A stretch of 64,000 nt of DNA from Siphonodentalium dalli (Eukaryota; Mollusca; Scaphopoda; Gadilida; Siphonodentaliidae): NCBI GenBank assembly GCA_032622095.1, contig CP136063.1, forward strand, positions 146,249,379 to 146,313,378. Reading direction: 5' to 3'. Shown piece by piece: positions 23,707 through 35,847 of the stretch; the first letter of the stretch is position 1; the number at the start of each line of letters is the position of its first letter. The position numbers were made by a program, and so were the translations under genes. The notes beneath the pieces were generated by a model. It was not told the DNA's origin. It did not search any database and saw only the letters and a list, made by a program, of their open reading frames with translations.

Positions 23707-24350
23707 ACCCTTTAGCGTTCAGAAAGCCCCAGAGAGCCCTGCCGCGTAGCGTCCAGAAAGCCCCAGAGTGCCCGGAGTTTTGCAATTTTTTTCGGTCATA
23801 GTTTACAACAAAAATATTGCATTATAACACAACAAATTGATCTTATTTTTAATGTAAACAATAAAATGGATGTTACATTATTAATGTTTATGTTTTTGTT
23901 GGGTTTTGTGGTAGATTTTGTACAATTTAATCGACATTTCATAACAAAATCGTAATAAAACGAAAACTGCGTCGTCGCGGTGCTATTTTTCAAGTCGACT
24001 AAATCAATGTAGTCCGCATTGTGATTTGTGTACAGTCATCTAATATAGTTTTATTCTACAGATTTTTATATACAAACTTTATTTTTATTTCCAATAAAAT
24101 ATTTATTAGAATGTTTATGTTTTTGAGCTATTAATAATATGCACCTGAATTAAAAAGACCAGTATCATGATTTGACCAGCGAAGCAAATAGAGTTCAACT
24201 CCAAGACACTTGCGCTGTTGGTGTTACTAAGGACGCCGTGTTGTTCTTATTCTTTTGGCCCTAGATATGTTCTCAATAAAACTCTTTGGAAATTTGAATT
24301 GATTTTTTCTCCTTATTCATCACAAGATCATATGAATAATATTTTATTTT
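23707..24350. other. One-ended piggyBac-like terminus and AT-rich DNA
   Basis: TTAACCCTTTAGCG at 23705 looks like a piggyBac-family end, followed by a ~35-bp direct duplication built on 'CAGAAAGCCCCAGAG'. I did not find the opposite end, so I do not call an element. Confidence 0.3.
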
Positions 24351-24351
24351 A

Positions 24352-24422
24352 ATACATTGAGTGAGCAATTTTGACAATTCAATTTTTAATACATTGAGTG
24401 AGCAATTTTGACAATTCAATAA
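24352..24422. repeat. Short direct duplication
   Basis: 'AATACATTGAGTGAGCAATT' plus TTGACAATTCAAT is repeated twice head to tail immediately left of the large inverted-repeat element. Confidence 0.8.
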
Positions 24423-24428
24423 AGTTTT

Positions 24429-25281
24429 GATCGGAAAGTTCTACAAAATTTTTGATTTTCTCTTCACGCATTGTAGAAGAATGAGTTACACATCCCAACG
24501 TCACGTCAATTCAGCCCAACATTGTGGGCACGGGGATTGCCTAGATTAATACCCAAATAAATTATTTTGTTACAGCGCATTGACAAATACATAATCTTGA
24601 GTATATACTCCACAATATATTCGAAAAATACCAAAGGAATGGACACATGATTCAATCCAAATGGTTTATTTAAAAAACACTCCCGCCAAGAAACGCCCAC
24701 TGATAACGTGTGGACAAAATATGTACCTGCAAACACGTGTTGTTGGGGTGCACAATGGGGACTGTCATTTATCATGGCTATAACTATTAGCCATTCGGTA
24801 ATAAATAAATGACATTCGTTGCAAATTCAAACATAATATATCTTAGATTTAGTGTTAGTATCAATTGACCATTTATTGAGTGTTGCCATTGAACTTATTG
24901 ATCAGCTGATGACGATGAAAACATTTGGGAACCTTGCCGACATCAGCGCAGCAATGATAAAATACTGTATAGCACAAATGTGCATCGGTCGTTTTATTCT
25001 CTCGTTCGAGTAATAAAATTATTATTCTCCGCGTTTTAACATTGCGAAATACTCCAGTTAATTGGCCATATCATGATGTGAAAAATCAAAGAAATGACAT
25101 TGTATTACATTAGTTACTTTTATTTGAACACAGAGTTCACGAGACATACATGGCTATTTTTAAATTGAAAGTGCGCGAATCAATTCGGAATAGTGCTGCA
25201 TTTACCGCATATTACTTATCGGCACTGTCTTGTCATTTTATATTGAATATGATTGCTCAAAATTTCACTAAGAGAAAGAAC
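24429..25281. repeat. Left arm of element A
   Basis: Inverted partner of 30220-31083. It contains 'CGTGTTGTTGGGGTGCACAA' and 'CTCCCGCCAAGAAACGCCC', both found reverse-complemented in the right arm. Open frames in the arms (for example 24506-24775 minus and 30735-30950 plus) are partial mirror images of each other, as the inversion demands. They have no recognised domain. Confidence 0.85.
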
Positions 25282-25734
25282 TTTTCTCGATCGTAAGTTA
25301 CAATGTAGGCATGAAAGAATTGTTTAATGTATTAGTTGCGCAAGATATGAGCAGTGCGGATGTATTGACTGCAATGTCAAGGTCAAAATCCGGTGCGCCA
25401 AATTGAAGTAAACAAAAAAACACGTGCGATGTGACGATAGGCACAATGTGGACTAGTTTTGACAAGTAATACAGACAATTGTAACTGAATTTACACCTAC
25501 ATGTAACTATCCAAGAATTGATATGCCACTTGATGATTTATTTTATTGTACCTGCCCCCTCCTGGTTTTAGGAAGAAACGTCCCAGGCAGTGCCACACCA
25601 TACGAGCCAGCTAGAAACCGAGCAAGTTGAGACTTCTTCTTCTGCTGCTGACTTCATTGCATCTTCTTCTCGTTTTCATGTGATGAGAGTGATTTCTGTA
25701 GATATCTTCCAAAATAGAAAGCGCTATTGACAGT

Positions 25735-25895
25735 AAGCGACATCAAGTCGTCCCCACACAGAATAGCCTCCAAAGGCTCGGGTGCGATTGTCCTGGAGGA
25801 TTGGATGCCCGAATCTCCGAGAACGGAACCCCGCCTGCCACGGACTGCTGGTGCAGGACCATGGGGCTCGAACTGGTTCATCCCGAGGTAAAGAC
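25735..25895. repeat. Cassette A1 of element A
   Basis: Shares 'AGCCTCCAAAGGC', 'CTGGAGGATTGG', 'GCCCGAATCTCCGAGAAC' and the ending 'CCCGAG-GTAA-GACTGGTAC' with cassette A2. On the plus strand AG precedes and GTAAAG follows, as at an exon. The two copies differ by indels that are not multiples of three, so protein coding is doubtful. Confidence 0.6.
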
Positions 25896-26389
25896 TGGTA
25901 CAGTTGTGCAAAGTTTGTTTAAGTCAGTTGACACATATCCTGTGATGAAGTTGTGTACAAGAGATCGACCCATGTCGTTTCCATACGCAAAGCTAGTTCC
26001 ATAGGAACGACAGAATCCTCAACCGACAGTGCATGGGAACCACCATCGGCCTGTGAGTCTTGCCCATCGTCGTCATAGCCATCAGACGCCATGAGAAGTA
26101 TAGGAAGCATGTCAGTTTCGACCACAGCAACAGAACACCCTGCATCAGGTTGAGATAAGGTACTATAGGGAAGCCCACTCGGGGAATGGCTCGAACGAGG
26201 TATAAATGCTCTCGCAGTTGAAGTTAAGGTGCTTTGGCCCACCCCAATGTCAGAAGGTCAGCAAAAAGATAAAATTAGAAGGATCCATTTGACCTGAGAA
26301 AACCCCCCCACCGAATCTCCTGAATGCAGGTGGTCCAGACAAGCTGGAATAAACGTCGATGACATACCACTAGGATCCCATGACGGCAG

Positions 26390-26690
26390 AGGAGCAGGCC
26401 TGGACGTATCACGTGGGATGATGTTTCCAGGGGGACAAGACCGACCCTCGTAATGGGTGGGCCACAGCGCCGTGGGGAAGCGTCAGAAGGCCTTTTGGCT
26501 GGAGCGCATTGAGCGGCACCGGACATCGAGACTTCCCCACCCAGAACAGCCTCCAAAGGCGAGTGTTCTGGAGGATTGGTTGCCCGAATCTCCGAGAACT
26601 GCACGCTGCCACCCAAAGTCTGCTGATGCATGACCAGGGGGGGGGCCGAACTGGTCCTGCCCGAGGTAAGACTGGTACGTTTGCTCAAAT
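26390..26690. repeat. Cassette A2 of element A
   Basis: Its right part repeats A1 with the same AG/GTAAGA borders. Its left part (26392-26500, 'GAGCAGGCCTGGAC' to 'GTGGGGAAGCGTCAGAAGG') is repeated at 27080-27190. Overlapping frames on both strands up to 137 codons exist, but they conflict with each other and carry no recognised domain. Confidence 0.6.
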
Positions 26691-27079
26691 TGTTTAACCA
26701 TGGACCAACAGGCCCTCATCCAACAATGACAATACCGCATATTGCCGCGTTTATTTCTTGAGCAACCCGCACGGTGTGTGGCCATCAAAGTCGAATCTCG
26801 TCGACTATAAGCAAGACAAGACATTCTGTTAGTTATTAGCAAGCGTAATACACAAAACATTTTGTTAGTTAATGCAAAATAATGTTAATAAGGTAAATTC
26901 CGTTCATTATGTGGCCACGTGGTCTTACCTGCTAGAAATTAAACTGCAGGTAAGATACTGTCACTTCTCGGCGAAGAGGACGATGAGAACCGATTTCTCC
27001 TGTGCAAGAACAGTTTTCGCGGTGCCCTTGCTTACGGTGAGGAGAATGTTTTATACGCGTACGGAAAGTCCTCCGAAGG

Positions 27080-27190
27080 TAGAGCAGGCCTGGACATATC
27101 CCGAGGGAGAATGATTCAAGAGGGACAAGACCCACTCTCGTAATGGAGTGGGCCATGGACCATGGGGAAGAGTCAGAAGTCTCAGTCCTT
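27080..27190. repeat. Cassette A3 of element A
   Basis: 'GAGCAGGCCTGGACATATCC', 'GGACAAGACCCACTCTCG' and 'GGGGAAGAGTCAGAAG' repeat 26392-26500 at roughly 85 percent by eye. A weaker fourth block at 27560-27680 repeats 'CTTCCCCACCC' and 'CCGAATC-ACGA'. Confidence 0.6.
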
Positions 27191-27199
27191 CCCAGATGA

Positions 27200-30100
27200 C
27201 AGGAGCAATTGTACTCGCACCCGTATGCACTTGTAATTCTCTAATTCACGAGCATTAAACTTTGCCCTCTTCCCTCTTGACAAAATGTGCATGGTTACAG
27301 TAACCGTTGATTCAATATTAAACTATTGGAGGTATATTTAAAAACCGGTCCCATCGCAGTTAAAGTATGGGAATGTGAAAGTGCAACTAAACATGCATGC
27401 ATCGAGGTCTATCCCACAAAGACATTTAATTTGAGAGAAACACAACGAACGATTATATTACGGATGCAATTACATCCGTCTTCTGAATTGTGAGAGAAAA
27501 TGAGAGCTTGAGCTGCATTTTCATCTGGGAAGAACTGAAGGCTGGTTGGCTGTCAGCGGCACATGACGAGTCTTCCCCACCCTAAGGCTCAGGTGCTGAG
27601 GCATGCGCCCATGAAGATTGGTTTTCCGAATCAACGACAGTAGCACCCCGCCAGTCACTGGTACTGGGCAGTGGTCATACACGATATAGAGGCTTCTTGC
27701 GGAACAGCGCTGTATATGTGTGATGATACAAAAGCTGTCATTTGTGTTAGTCAGTTAGGTATTCTATTCACCAGATAATCATATGGATATTTAGTAATAG
27801 AAGGAGAAGAGATGTTTTGGACTCTTCTGAAATTGGCACCGGCAGGTCTGCAGAATGCAAAATATGCGCAAGCCGTAACATACTAGTATGTGTCGGCTGT
27901 CTGGTTGTCCTTAGGTACCCATAAGTTACACAAACAGTTATAATCAGTATCGCGAGAGCCTCACACAACCTTGGCGCAACCTAGATTTCGCAACCGTCAT
28001 GTGAACCGAACCGTCGTGTGCCTCCAATACGCAGGCCTGCCGTGGTCGTGCGCAATATAAATCTAAATGCTGTTCATGTAAACGCACTTAATTTGTGTGA
28101 CAATACAAATGCTGTCCTTTTTGTTATTTGCCCGATAATCAATTGGATATGAGGCAATAGAAAGAAAAGAGCCATGTGTTGGTCTCTGTTGAAAATTATA
28201 GTGGCAGCGGCCCTGCGCAATATAAATGCATGTTATGTAACTGTGCTTTATACGTGAGTGAAGGCTATTTCACATTTGATCTTTTCGATATGTGGAAATA
28301 GAAGGTTGAGAGCCAAGTGATGGGCTCAGTGGGAAAGGCTATTGGCAATGCATCTGGAGAACGTGACAATATATATGCATAGTAGTACGCCGTTACTATT
28401 CACGGATTGAAAGCGCAGAAGTATGTCGGTATCGGTGAAAATTGTCGCCATATTGACATAGTCAGTTCTTATGTCATTGAGCATTTAAGGCACTGATACC
28501 ATTGGTATGGAACTATTACGGCTGGCCATACATGTGTCATGCTCACCATTTGACCGGTTTTGTGGCGATGAGGCACTGATACCATATTGGTCCTGATTAA
28601 TGGACCAATGAATGTTGAATGTATCGATAAACACTAATGTCTGAGGATAGCAGTTCATGACAGGCGGATAAGGCGACTTGCCACAAGTAGGCCAGTAGGC
28701 TCGCAACAAGGATCTCATCCAAAATGTCACCAAAGAGTTCTGACCACGGACGGAATTAACATTGTAAGCAAACTATAGCTGAAGGTTCAGGCTACTGCGC
28801 TTGCATGGCTGTGCAGTCTTGGAACAGGGGAACCCATTCAGCACAATACAGTAAGTAATTGCAAAGAAACGGACACAATTGTCGCCGAGAGAAAGTCAGA
28901 TTATGATTTGATGGAGATCGCCATTCGATAATGTAAACTAGAAACGAAATCCTTGTTGTCAAATCGTGTGTCTGATAATCCTATTCCCCAATCAAACCAG
29001 TTGCACGAGTCGTAGCAACCGGACACTGTCAACTCATACTATACATGTATGTAAAGAAAGAGACTATTATAGTATTACAGCATTATTTGACACAGGTCAT
29101 ATAATACTAGATGTATAACGAACAGAATTGCCTTGTTGCTAACTATTATTCTATTGATACAATGATGGAAAGTGAATGGAATCGCAAGAACAGAGTCAGG
29201 ATTGTCAAATAAATATTGTGAAGTCACTAACATCCGCGCCAACGTTCCAAGTATCCAAATACAAGCCCTCATGTTAAGACATTCAGACTAGCTAAGATTT
29301 GCAAATATTAATCGCTTAAGCACAATTAATGATAATGACATAATGTATATGTACAATGATGTTCTTCGATAATCATTTCCCAAACGTCGATGAAGTTCCA
29401 GTTGCTCAACGTCAACTTACAAAATACAATTAGTTGAGGCAAAAGAAATTACATCAGGTAACAAGTTCTATCTTTGTTATTTATTCATGTAAATTAGTGC
29501 CAAAGGAGATATTTCTGTCCTGGACAACGTTCTGTGCACTAACATAGCTGTTGCATATATGATATGGCAGTATACATAACCTGAACGGGGCGAAGATACG
29601 ACGTCAGGAAATAGAATGTGTAGTGCGAAATTAGGCTACTCCGCATACCGCACCACGTGGATTCCGAAATCATGCCACCGTATATGTTGCACAATAATGC
29701 AGTATAGGTTGGCCATAAGTAAACGATGTGCATCTGAGTCAAAATGGCCATCAATGGCGAATATGCCAATGTGATTCCAACGGTGTTTTTGTCAAATTCA
29801 ATCACAAATTTGTAGACGAAATGTGTCGATAAAAAACACGGAATTCGAGCATACAATGAAACGAAGAGTTTCTGCGAGTTCGTAAATATTTTATTAAAAG
29901 ACTGGGTAAGCAACGGATAAATTGCAAGTTGTTATCAACAATAAATATTGAGTTGATAACGCGCAATACAGAATAATACTTCCTTAAAATTAACCACGTC
30001 CGATAGCTGGAGGAGGAATTAAAAACTGACTTGATGGATTGTTATAACGCGAGACTCACGCGAGAGTTACACGAGACGCATTCATGCATAGCTAATCCCA

Positions 30101-30219
30101 AGCACTGATTGACCGGGAGTAAGCAATAAACGGAAATAAATTTTAACCCTCCTGATAACACAAGGCCGAGGATAATAATCCATATAGTTCAGTTGAGGGC
30201 TTCTCCTTGGCGGAAAAAA
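27200..30219. other. Interior of element A, no recognised gene
   Basis: About 3 kb without a convincing exon or domain. A weak reiteration of 'CAGATAATC-ATATGGATAT' and 'GCAATAGAAGGAGAAGAG' occurs at 27765-27815, 28125-28170 and 28290-28310 (period roughly 350 then 155), and 'AGGCACTGATACCAT' is repeated at 28487 and 28570. Confidence 0.5.
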
Positions 30220-31083
30220 GTGCTTTCTCTTCGTGAAATTTTGAGCATCCATATTCAATATAAATGACAAGACAATGCCGATAAGTAATTTGCGGTAAAT
30301 GCAGCCTCGCTCACTTCCGAAATGATTCGCGCACTTTTAATTTTAAAACAGCCGTGTATGTCTCGTGAACTCTTGTGTTCAAATAAAAGTAACTAATGTA
30401 TTACAATGTCATTTATTTGATTTTTCACATCATGATATGGCCAATTTACTGGAGTATTTCGCAATGTTAAAACGCGGAGAATAATAATTTTATTAATCGA
30501 ACGAGAGAACATAACGACCAATGCACATTTGTGCTAGAGTATTTTACCATTGCTGCTCTGACGTCGAAAGGTTCCCAGATTTTTTCATCATCATCAGCTG
30601 ATCAATAAGTTCAATGGCAACACTCGAGAAATGGTCAATTGATACTAACACTAAATCTAAGATATATTCTGTTTGAATGTGCAATGAAGGTCATTTATTT
30701 ATTACCGAATGGGTAATATTTATAACCATGATAAATGACAGTCCCCATTGTGTGCCCCACACGACAACAACACGTGTTCACAGGTACATATTTTGTGTGC
30801 ACGTTATCAGTGGGTGTTTCTTGGCGGGAGTGTTTTTTAAATAAAACATTTGGATTGAATCATGTGTCCATTCTTTGGTATTTTTCGATTATATTGTGGA
30901 GAATATACTCAAGATTATGTATTTGTAAAAAATCCGCTTTAACAAAATAATTTATTTGGGTATCAATCTCGGCAATCCCCGTGCCCACAATATTGGGCTG
31001 AATTGGCGTGACGTTGGGACGTGTATCTCATTCTTCTACAATGCGTGAAGAGAAAATCTAAAATCTTGTCGAACTTTCCGATC
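30220..31083. repeat. Right arm of element A
   Basis: Reverse complement of 24429-25281. The outermost 120 bp (CACGCATTGTAGAAGAATGA when read inward) are the best conserved. Confidence 0.85.
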
Positions 31084-31454
31084 TGTATAAATGGACACAT
31101 CTTCCATTAGATCCTAGTTATTCATTAACTGTAATCAGGAATCATATCTTCACTCATATCAACCTTTGATGTCAATAACACAATATCAAAACATAAGTAT
31201 AAAACACAGGACTTAAAATCTGATGAGAATCAGAAGCATGATTCTTAGTTCTCGAAATAAGCAGCTGATTCGCTATAGAAATGATATATTTGTATTCTCA
31301 CAAAATTATATACCATAAATCGGTACTGGAGACTTGTATGGCAAATCATATATCTTATCATGGATGAGAAAGCCATGAAACACAATACCATTGGCAACCA
31401 TTTATTCATTAGAAAATAATATTTTTTTACCCAAAATATGTATCTCCTAATAAG
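31084..31454. other. Spacer between elements A and B
   Basis: AT-rich, no gene. The last 35 bp and the first 25 bp of element B (31418-31477) reappear inverted at 31717-31780, so a small fold-back is superimposed on the left edge of B. Confidence 0.5.
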
Positions 31455-32139
31455 TATCTTGGACACTGAATGAACTAATGTTTATATATTTCTTGCTTGC
31501 AAGATTCTAGAAGAAGTTTTAAAAAATCGGTACAATGTACCTAGAGTATGCGCACGGTCAAACCCGATTAGGTTCATCTTTCGACCAATCATGTGAGTTC
31601 TTTCACTATAAACGAGATGACAAGTAAGTTTACGGTCTTTTTAATTTCTCCCTTCTGTGTGTTTGATGCGTTTGACCGAGTTCGCGGGGCGGGAATGTTG
31701 ACCCCAATTGGGAGGGGCCTATGAGTTCAGTGTCCAAGATACTTATTAGGAGATACATATTTTAGGTAAAAAAATATTATATCTCCGTCAAAGATACCTT
31801 GGACACTGAATGAACTAATGGTTATAATTATAATTCTTGAATAGGAGGAGGCCACAAGGCAGATAATCAGACTATGCCCATGAAACCCACCTGCTGAAGC
31901 AGAAAAGATTTGCATCCTGTACCAAAAAGAGTTCTTGGTAGACGTGTGTAAAAAATAGACCATTGTGTCCCATATGCAGTAGCTCAGATAAACCCAAAAG
32001 CGTCTGAGCCTCCTAAAAGGAAACAACACGTACTTCATGTGCCCTAATGATCACAGAGTGAAGGTGTCCAGGATAAACATTGGTCATAGCCAAGGGAGAT
32101 AACTCATTCATTCATGTTCCCAATAGGATAAAGAGACCT

Positions 32140-32173
32140 ACACCCCCACCCCCCCCCCCCCCCCCCCCCCCCC
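32140..32173. repeat. C homopolymer
   Basis: A C-rich tract of about 30 bases, with another at 32291. It creates an artificial poly-proline frame (32080-32343). Confidence 0.85.
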
Positions 32174-32859
32174 GCCCTTCAGATGATGAAGCAGCACTAG
32201 AACGACATCCAGAAGATGTTGACAGGCCCACAAGACACGAAAGAGGGGACCATAGCAAACCGATGAGAAAACACGGTTATGACTCTACTCCCCCCCCCCC
32301 AAGAAACGCCGAATCAATTCTCGTAATGGTTCATGCAAAATGATTCAATTGTCAGGGCATTATGACTAACTTGATGGTATTTTGAGCCCGACCGAGAGAC
32401 CCAGGGGAGATACGAGAAGCCTGTTGGTCACAGACCAATGGGGGGACCAGGGATACACCATGAGAAAATATTACAGGGAGTTGAGCAGAGTATGGCCAGG
32501 GAACTGGGAAGAATGGCCATGGAAGGAAAAAGCATACACATATAGATGTGACCAAGACAGAGAGAGTGTCCGCCTCTGGTACACAAAGCCCAAGTAACTG
32601 GAAATTGAATTATATGGTCAACCAGGGAGATTAACTAATACAGCTAATGGAACTGCCTGAACATTCGGTCGACCTGTGATGCAACGAACAGGTCTGCATG
32701 GTTTAAAAATTATGTGGAACTTATTGATTGTTTATCTGGTGGGTGCTTAGGTAATCCACACTGTATGTGAGCAGAAAAGTTACACAAACTGTTATAATCA
32801 CTGGTATTATTAATCACCTATGAGCATGCAGCAATAATTTTTCGAATGTCATAAATTAA

Positions 32860-33188
32860 CCTCTTCGCTGCTATGACGTCCGTAATTGATACGGACGTAA
32901 AAGTGCACGCCGTGTGCTATATGGTCCGTAGGTACTACGGACCTACTTCAGCACACTAGCAGTAAGCCATCATACATAACTGGAACACAGAGATTACTGC
33001 ATCAGAATAACTGTATCTCGACGTTTCAAACAGTGTATGATGTTCCACGATTGTGAACGATAATAGCCTTTCAGCTGAGTCACTTTTATGGTTCTTTTGA
33101 CATTCCCGCTATATTTTCCCATTGGAAAATAGCAATAACGTCAACAGCCCAGCACACGACGTCATAACGTCATTTAGCAGCGAAGAGG
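32860..33188. mobile_element. piggyBac-like MITE
   Basis: Perfect terminal inverted repeats CCTCTTCGCTGCTA and TAGCAGCGAAGAGG, extended by ATGACGT with one indel, flanked by TTAA at 32856-32859 and 33189-33192. TTAA duplication and CC-starting ends are piggyBac traits (family knowledge). Length 329 bp, no coding capacity. Internal hairpins (GTCCGTA/TACGGAC) lie near the left end. Confidence 0.85.
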
Positions 33189-33689
33189 TTAAGGTGAGTA
33201 GAATTAGAATCACGATTTTAAAGTGATGTGAAACACTCTGGCAGGGTGATCAAATAGAAGTGGAGAATAATCTTGTTCAAAGTAGGTATTGTGACAAATA
33301 CGATATCAAAATTGACTACACCCAGGCACTCGGATACAACAACTAAATGCAGAGACTCTTGATGATGAAATCCTATTTTGTTAGTCTGTCGCTGCTAGAT
33401 GCGTCCCGAATCGAGAAGTAAAAATTGAAATTGAGCGTAGTTCAGATGATATTGTCTATGGAGCGGGACGGTCGATATGCGTGATATTGTCGGCCATATG
33501 AGTAGAGTGCTAAATTCCTCTGTGAGGCATAGCACCCGCATACTAACTGATCAGTTTCACGCAAACTATCAAGTCCATAATATGTCGAGGTTACTCTCAT
33601 AAAAGCAGCCTAATCGCACCATGTCGATCACCACAAAATCGAACAGATTTGAAGGCCCGACATTCTAAAAGACTGGACTCAACAACACC

Positions 33690-33920
33690 TTGAATACCCG
33701 GGCGGGATATGAAGGGAGGTGAGAATGGAGGCGAAGTAAATATGAGTCATGAGCAGTTCCTGATTGTGGCACATGGCCAGAGCAATTGGATATGGCGGAC
33801 AATCAGACTGACAGAGGAAACCGCAAAGTCGGAGAAAAGGCCAGTGGACAAATCAGGTCCCAATACCCGAGAGGGATATGATAGGTGGGCAGGCGGACCC
33901 ATCGGTATCTGGTAAGAAGG
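33690..33920. repeat. Cassette pair B1 of element B
   Basis: 'GAATACCCGGGCGGGATATG' at 33690 recurs as 'CAATACCCGAGAGGGATATG' at 33862. The second copy is followed by ATCTG-GTAAGAAGG, a good splice-donor look-alike. It contains a 68-codon plus-strand frame without recognised domain. Could be duplicated exons of an element-borne transcript or non-coding repeats. Confidence 0.45.
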
Positions 33921-34319
33921 CAAAGCTTGACTGGACTCCTGGTCATGTCAGGGAAAAGACGGAAATGGGGTGACATGACATAATCATGGGACCTCCGTGG
34001 TTAGCTTGTATTAATGGTCATTATGGATAACACAGTGAGGCGAGGTCGCTGCTAACGATGTGCAATTGCGAGTGGTACACTATGGAAATGGCACGCCAGG
34101 GTCCAACCCCTGAGCAAGGTCACATGCACTTAAGCGTCCCCCCCACAAGTCACCACAAGTCAGCCTTGTCATATCTTGGAGAAGCACAGGATTGGATCCA
34201 ACGAGGGCAGTGCCTGCAATGGCTGCAACTGGTTCAGTGGTAGGCTAGTACAAATAACGGAGGGTAATATTGTACAAAACAATCAGTCGAATGATTGCGA
34301 GTTGTCTGTGACAAGTAAC

Positions 34320-35460
34320 ATTGAGGTAGCCATGGCAAGAATGGGTTCTGAAAAACCGGTATGTGCCGCGATAGAATGAACCTTGATTGACTGAGGCAGG
34401 ACCAGCGGTAGCTGCCGCATAACATCCATTGCTGCTCTACTATGCGAAGGTTGTGGAAGGCGCGACTACAAATAGAGGAGGAATGACCACTAACAGACAC
34501 CGAGCCTGCAGTGCAGGCTGTACAGAGTCGGCAGAAAAAAAAGTCGCCACACATTGGTGTATTTTCTTGATATGGGGGCCCCATCCAGTCCTTTGATTGT
34601 GGCAAACAGGCGTACTTCTCTGCGGAGGCCACGACCAATAAGGAGGAGGCATGTCCAGTAACCAACTCAACTCCATGTTGTTGGAGGAAGCAGGAGAAGG
34701 TGCCACGTTGTCTCATCCTTTTTCTGTGCTGTTAGTATTGTGCTGGTAATGCATGCAAAATGGTGCGCAATGGTTATCCTAAGAACGAAGAACTGACCTA
34801 TCCGAAATTACCCTCTTGGAAGGCACTCTCGGATGGGCATGGCGAACTCGGACACGCATCAAGTGCTGCCAAATCCAGGGGATGTAGTGACAGCATGTCC
34901 TCGTCTCTGTACAGCACCGTCCATCCAAGAGATGGAGAAAAGGGGCAAGTAACCTGCCCAGGTCACCTGGTTTGACGAGCCACAAATTCTGGAACCTCGG
35001 AAAGGAAACTGTAAGTTCTGGCCTAGGAGCCGAAAAAAGGCCAGGAACCGTACAAAGCAAGGCCACACAGGTGGATGAAAGAACACAGGTGAATAAGAGG
35101 GATACATGCCTGCCGCAAACCGGGAGGGACGGATACCGGAAAAGACCGGATGAATGGAGGACAGGTTGGAACCCGTGCGGTAAAATCCCCTGGAATGGAA
35201 GCCGTGGCAGGTGACACATTGAACTGCGAGGCAGGCAATGTGTCGATAGCACCGGGCCTTGCAAGCTTTACGAACCACCAATGTTGTGGTAGCTATGGCA
35301 AGTGGCCGGCTATTGCAGCGATGAAAGGAACCCGGACTCACCTGAGGCAGGACCAGCGGTAGCTGCGCTTGGACGACCATGGCTGCCCTTCTCTGCGGAG
35401 ACTGAGGAAGCCGCGACCCAGAGGGAGGAGGCATGTCCAGTAACAGAAGAAGGTGCCACG
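34320..35460. repeat. Reiterated GC-rich cassettes B2 of element B
   Basis: 'GAGGCAGGACCAGCGGTAGC' occurs at 34396 and 35344. 'GGAGGAGGCATGTCCAGTAA' occurs at 34644 and 35425, with a diverged copy (GAGGAGGAATGACCACTAAC) at 34477. Each is followed by 'AGGTGCCACG' or a close variant in two places. Minus-strand frames of 160, 161 and 259 codons overlap these cassettes but disagree in frame and show no domain. Confidence 0.6.
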
Positions 35461-35462
35461 TC

Positions 35463-35847
35463 AGGAGAGGTGCCACGATTATTGATAAGAGAATATAATT
35501 GATTAATCGTACCGAATAGCAATAACAGTGGAAGTATTCCATAATATGGCCTATTTGCTGGTTAAAAAACTCGGCCGAGATAATATTTGTTATGTGAATA
35601 ATGTGGACCAGAAACCACCAGTAATGACTAATGAGCACAATGTTTTACAAATATTGTTGCACCATCAAATATCGTTAACCTGTCGGTTGTAAATTAAACT
35701 GTAAAACTAACAGGGTATCCAATTATACCCGCCACTTTCCGACGTCCGAAATAAAGAACTTAGATTAATCGACGCCGAAAATGGTAATCGATTATCGGCT
35801 GTATCAACGGTTCATCGATTATACGATCAATCGTGGCACCCCTACCC
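35463..35847. mobile_element. hAT-like MITE
   Basis: The left end AGAGGTGCCACGATTATTGA is mirrored by CGATCAATCGTGGCACCCCT at the right. CGTCAG flanks both sides, compatible with a partly decayed 8-bp duplication. Ends of the type AGGGGTG-CACGATT are common in hAT MITEs (family knowledge). Non-coding. Confidence 0.5.

Larger units (their letters stand above)
24429..31083. mobile_element. Large long-terminal-inverted-repeat element A (6.65 kb)
   Basis: Sequence 24429-25281 reappears inverted at 30220-31083 with scattered substitutions and few indels. The match starts GATCGGAAAGTTC at the outer left edge and ends GAACTTTCCGATC at the outer right edge. Arms are about 855 bp. The interior (25.5-30.2 kb) is unique apart from GC-richer reiterated cassettes at 25735-25900, 26390-26690, 27080-27190 and 27560-27680. 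I found no transposase motif. No target-site duplication is obvious, so it could be a fold-back or long-TIR DNA transposon, or an inverted segmental duplication. Confidence 0.75.

Noticed and set aside
24420-31095. Target-site duplication around element A
   Set aside because: Sequences just outside the arms share no convincing direct repeat, so I do not claim one.
32080-32343. 87-codon frame with a long poly-proline run
   Set aside because: Produced by a C homopolymer and a second C run; no domain, no splice context.
34779-35638. Minus-strand frames of 161 and 259 codons
   Set aside because: They overlap in different frames, cross reiterated cassettes and a MITE, and contain no recognisable motif. 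The longer one also starts in AT-rich non-coding DNA.
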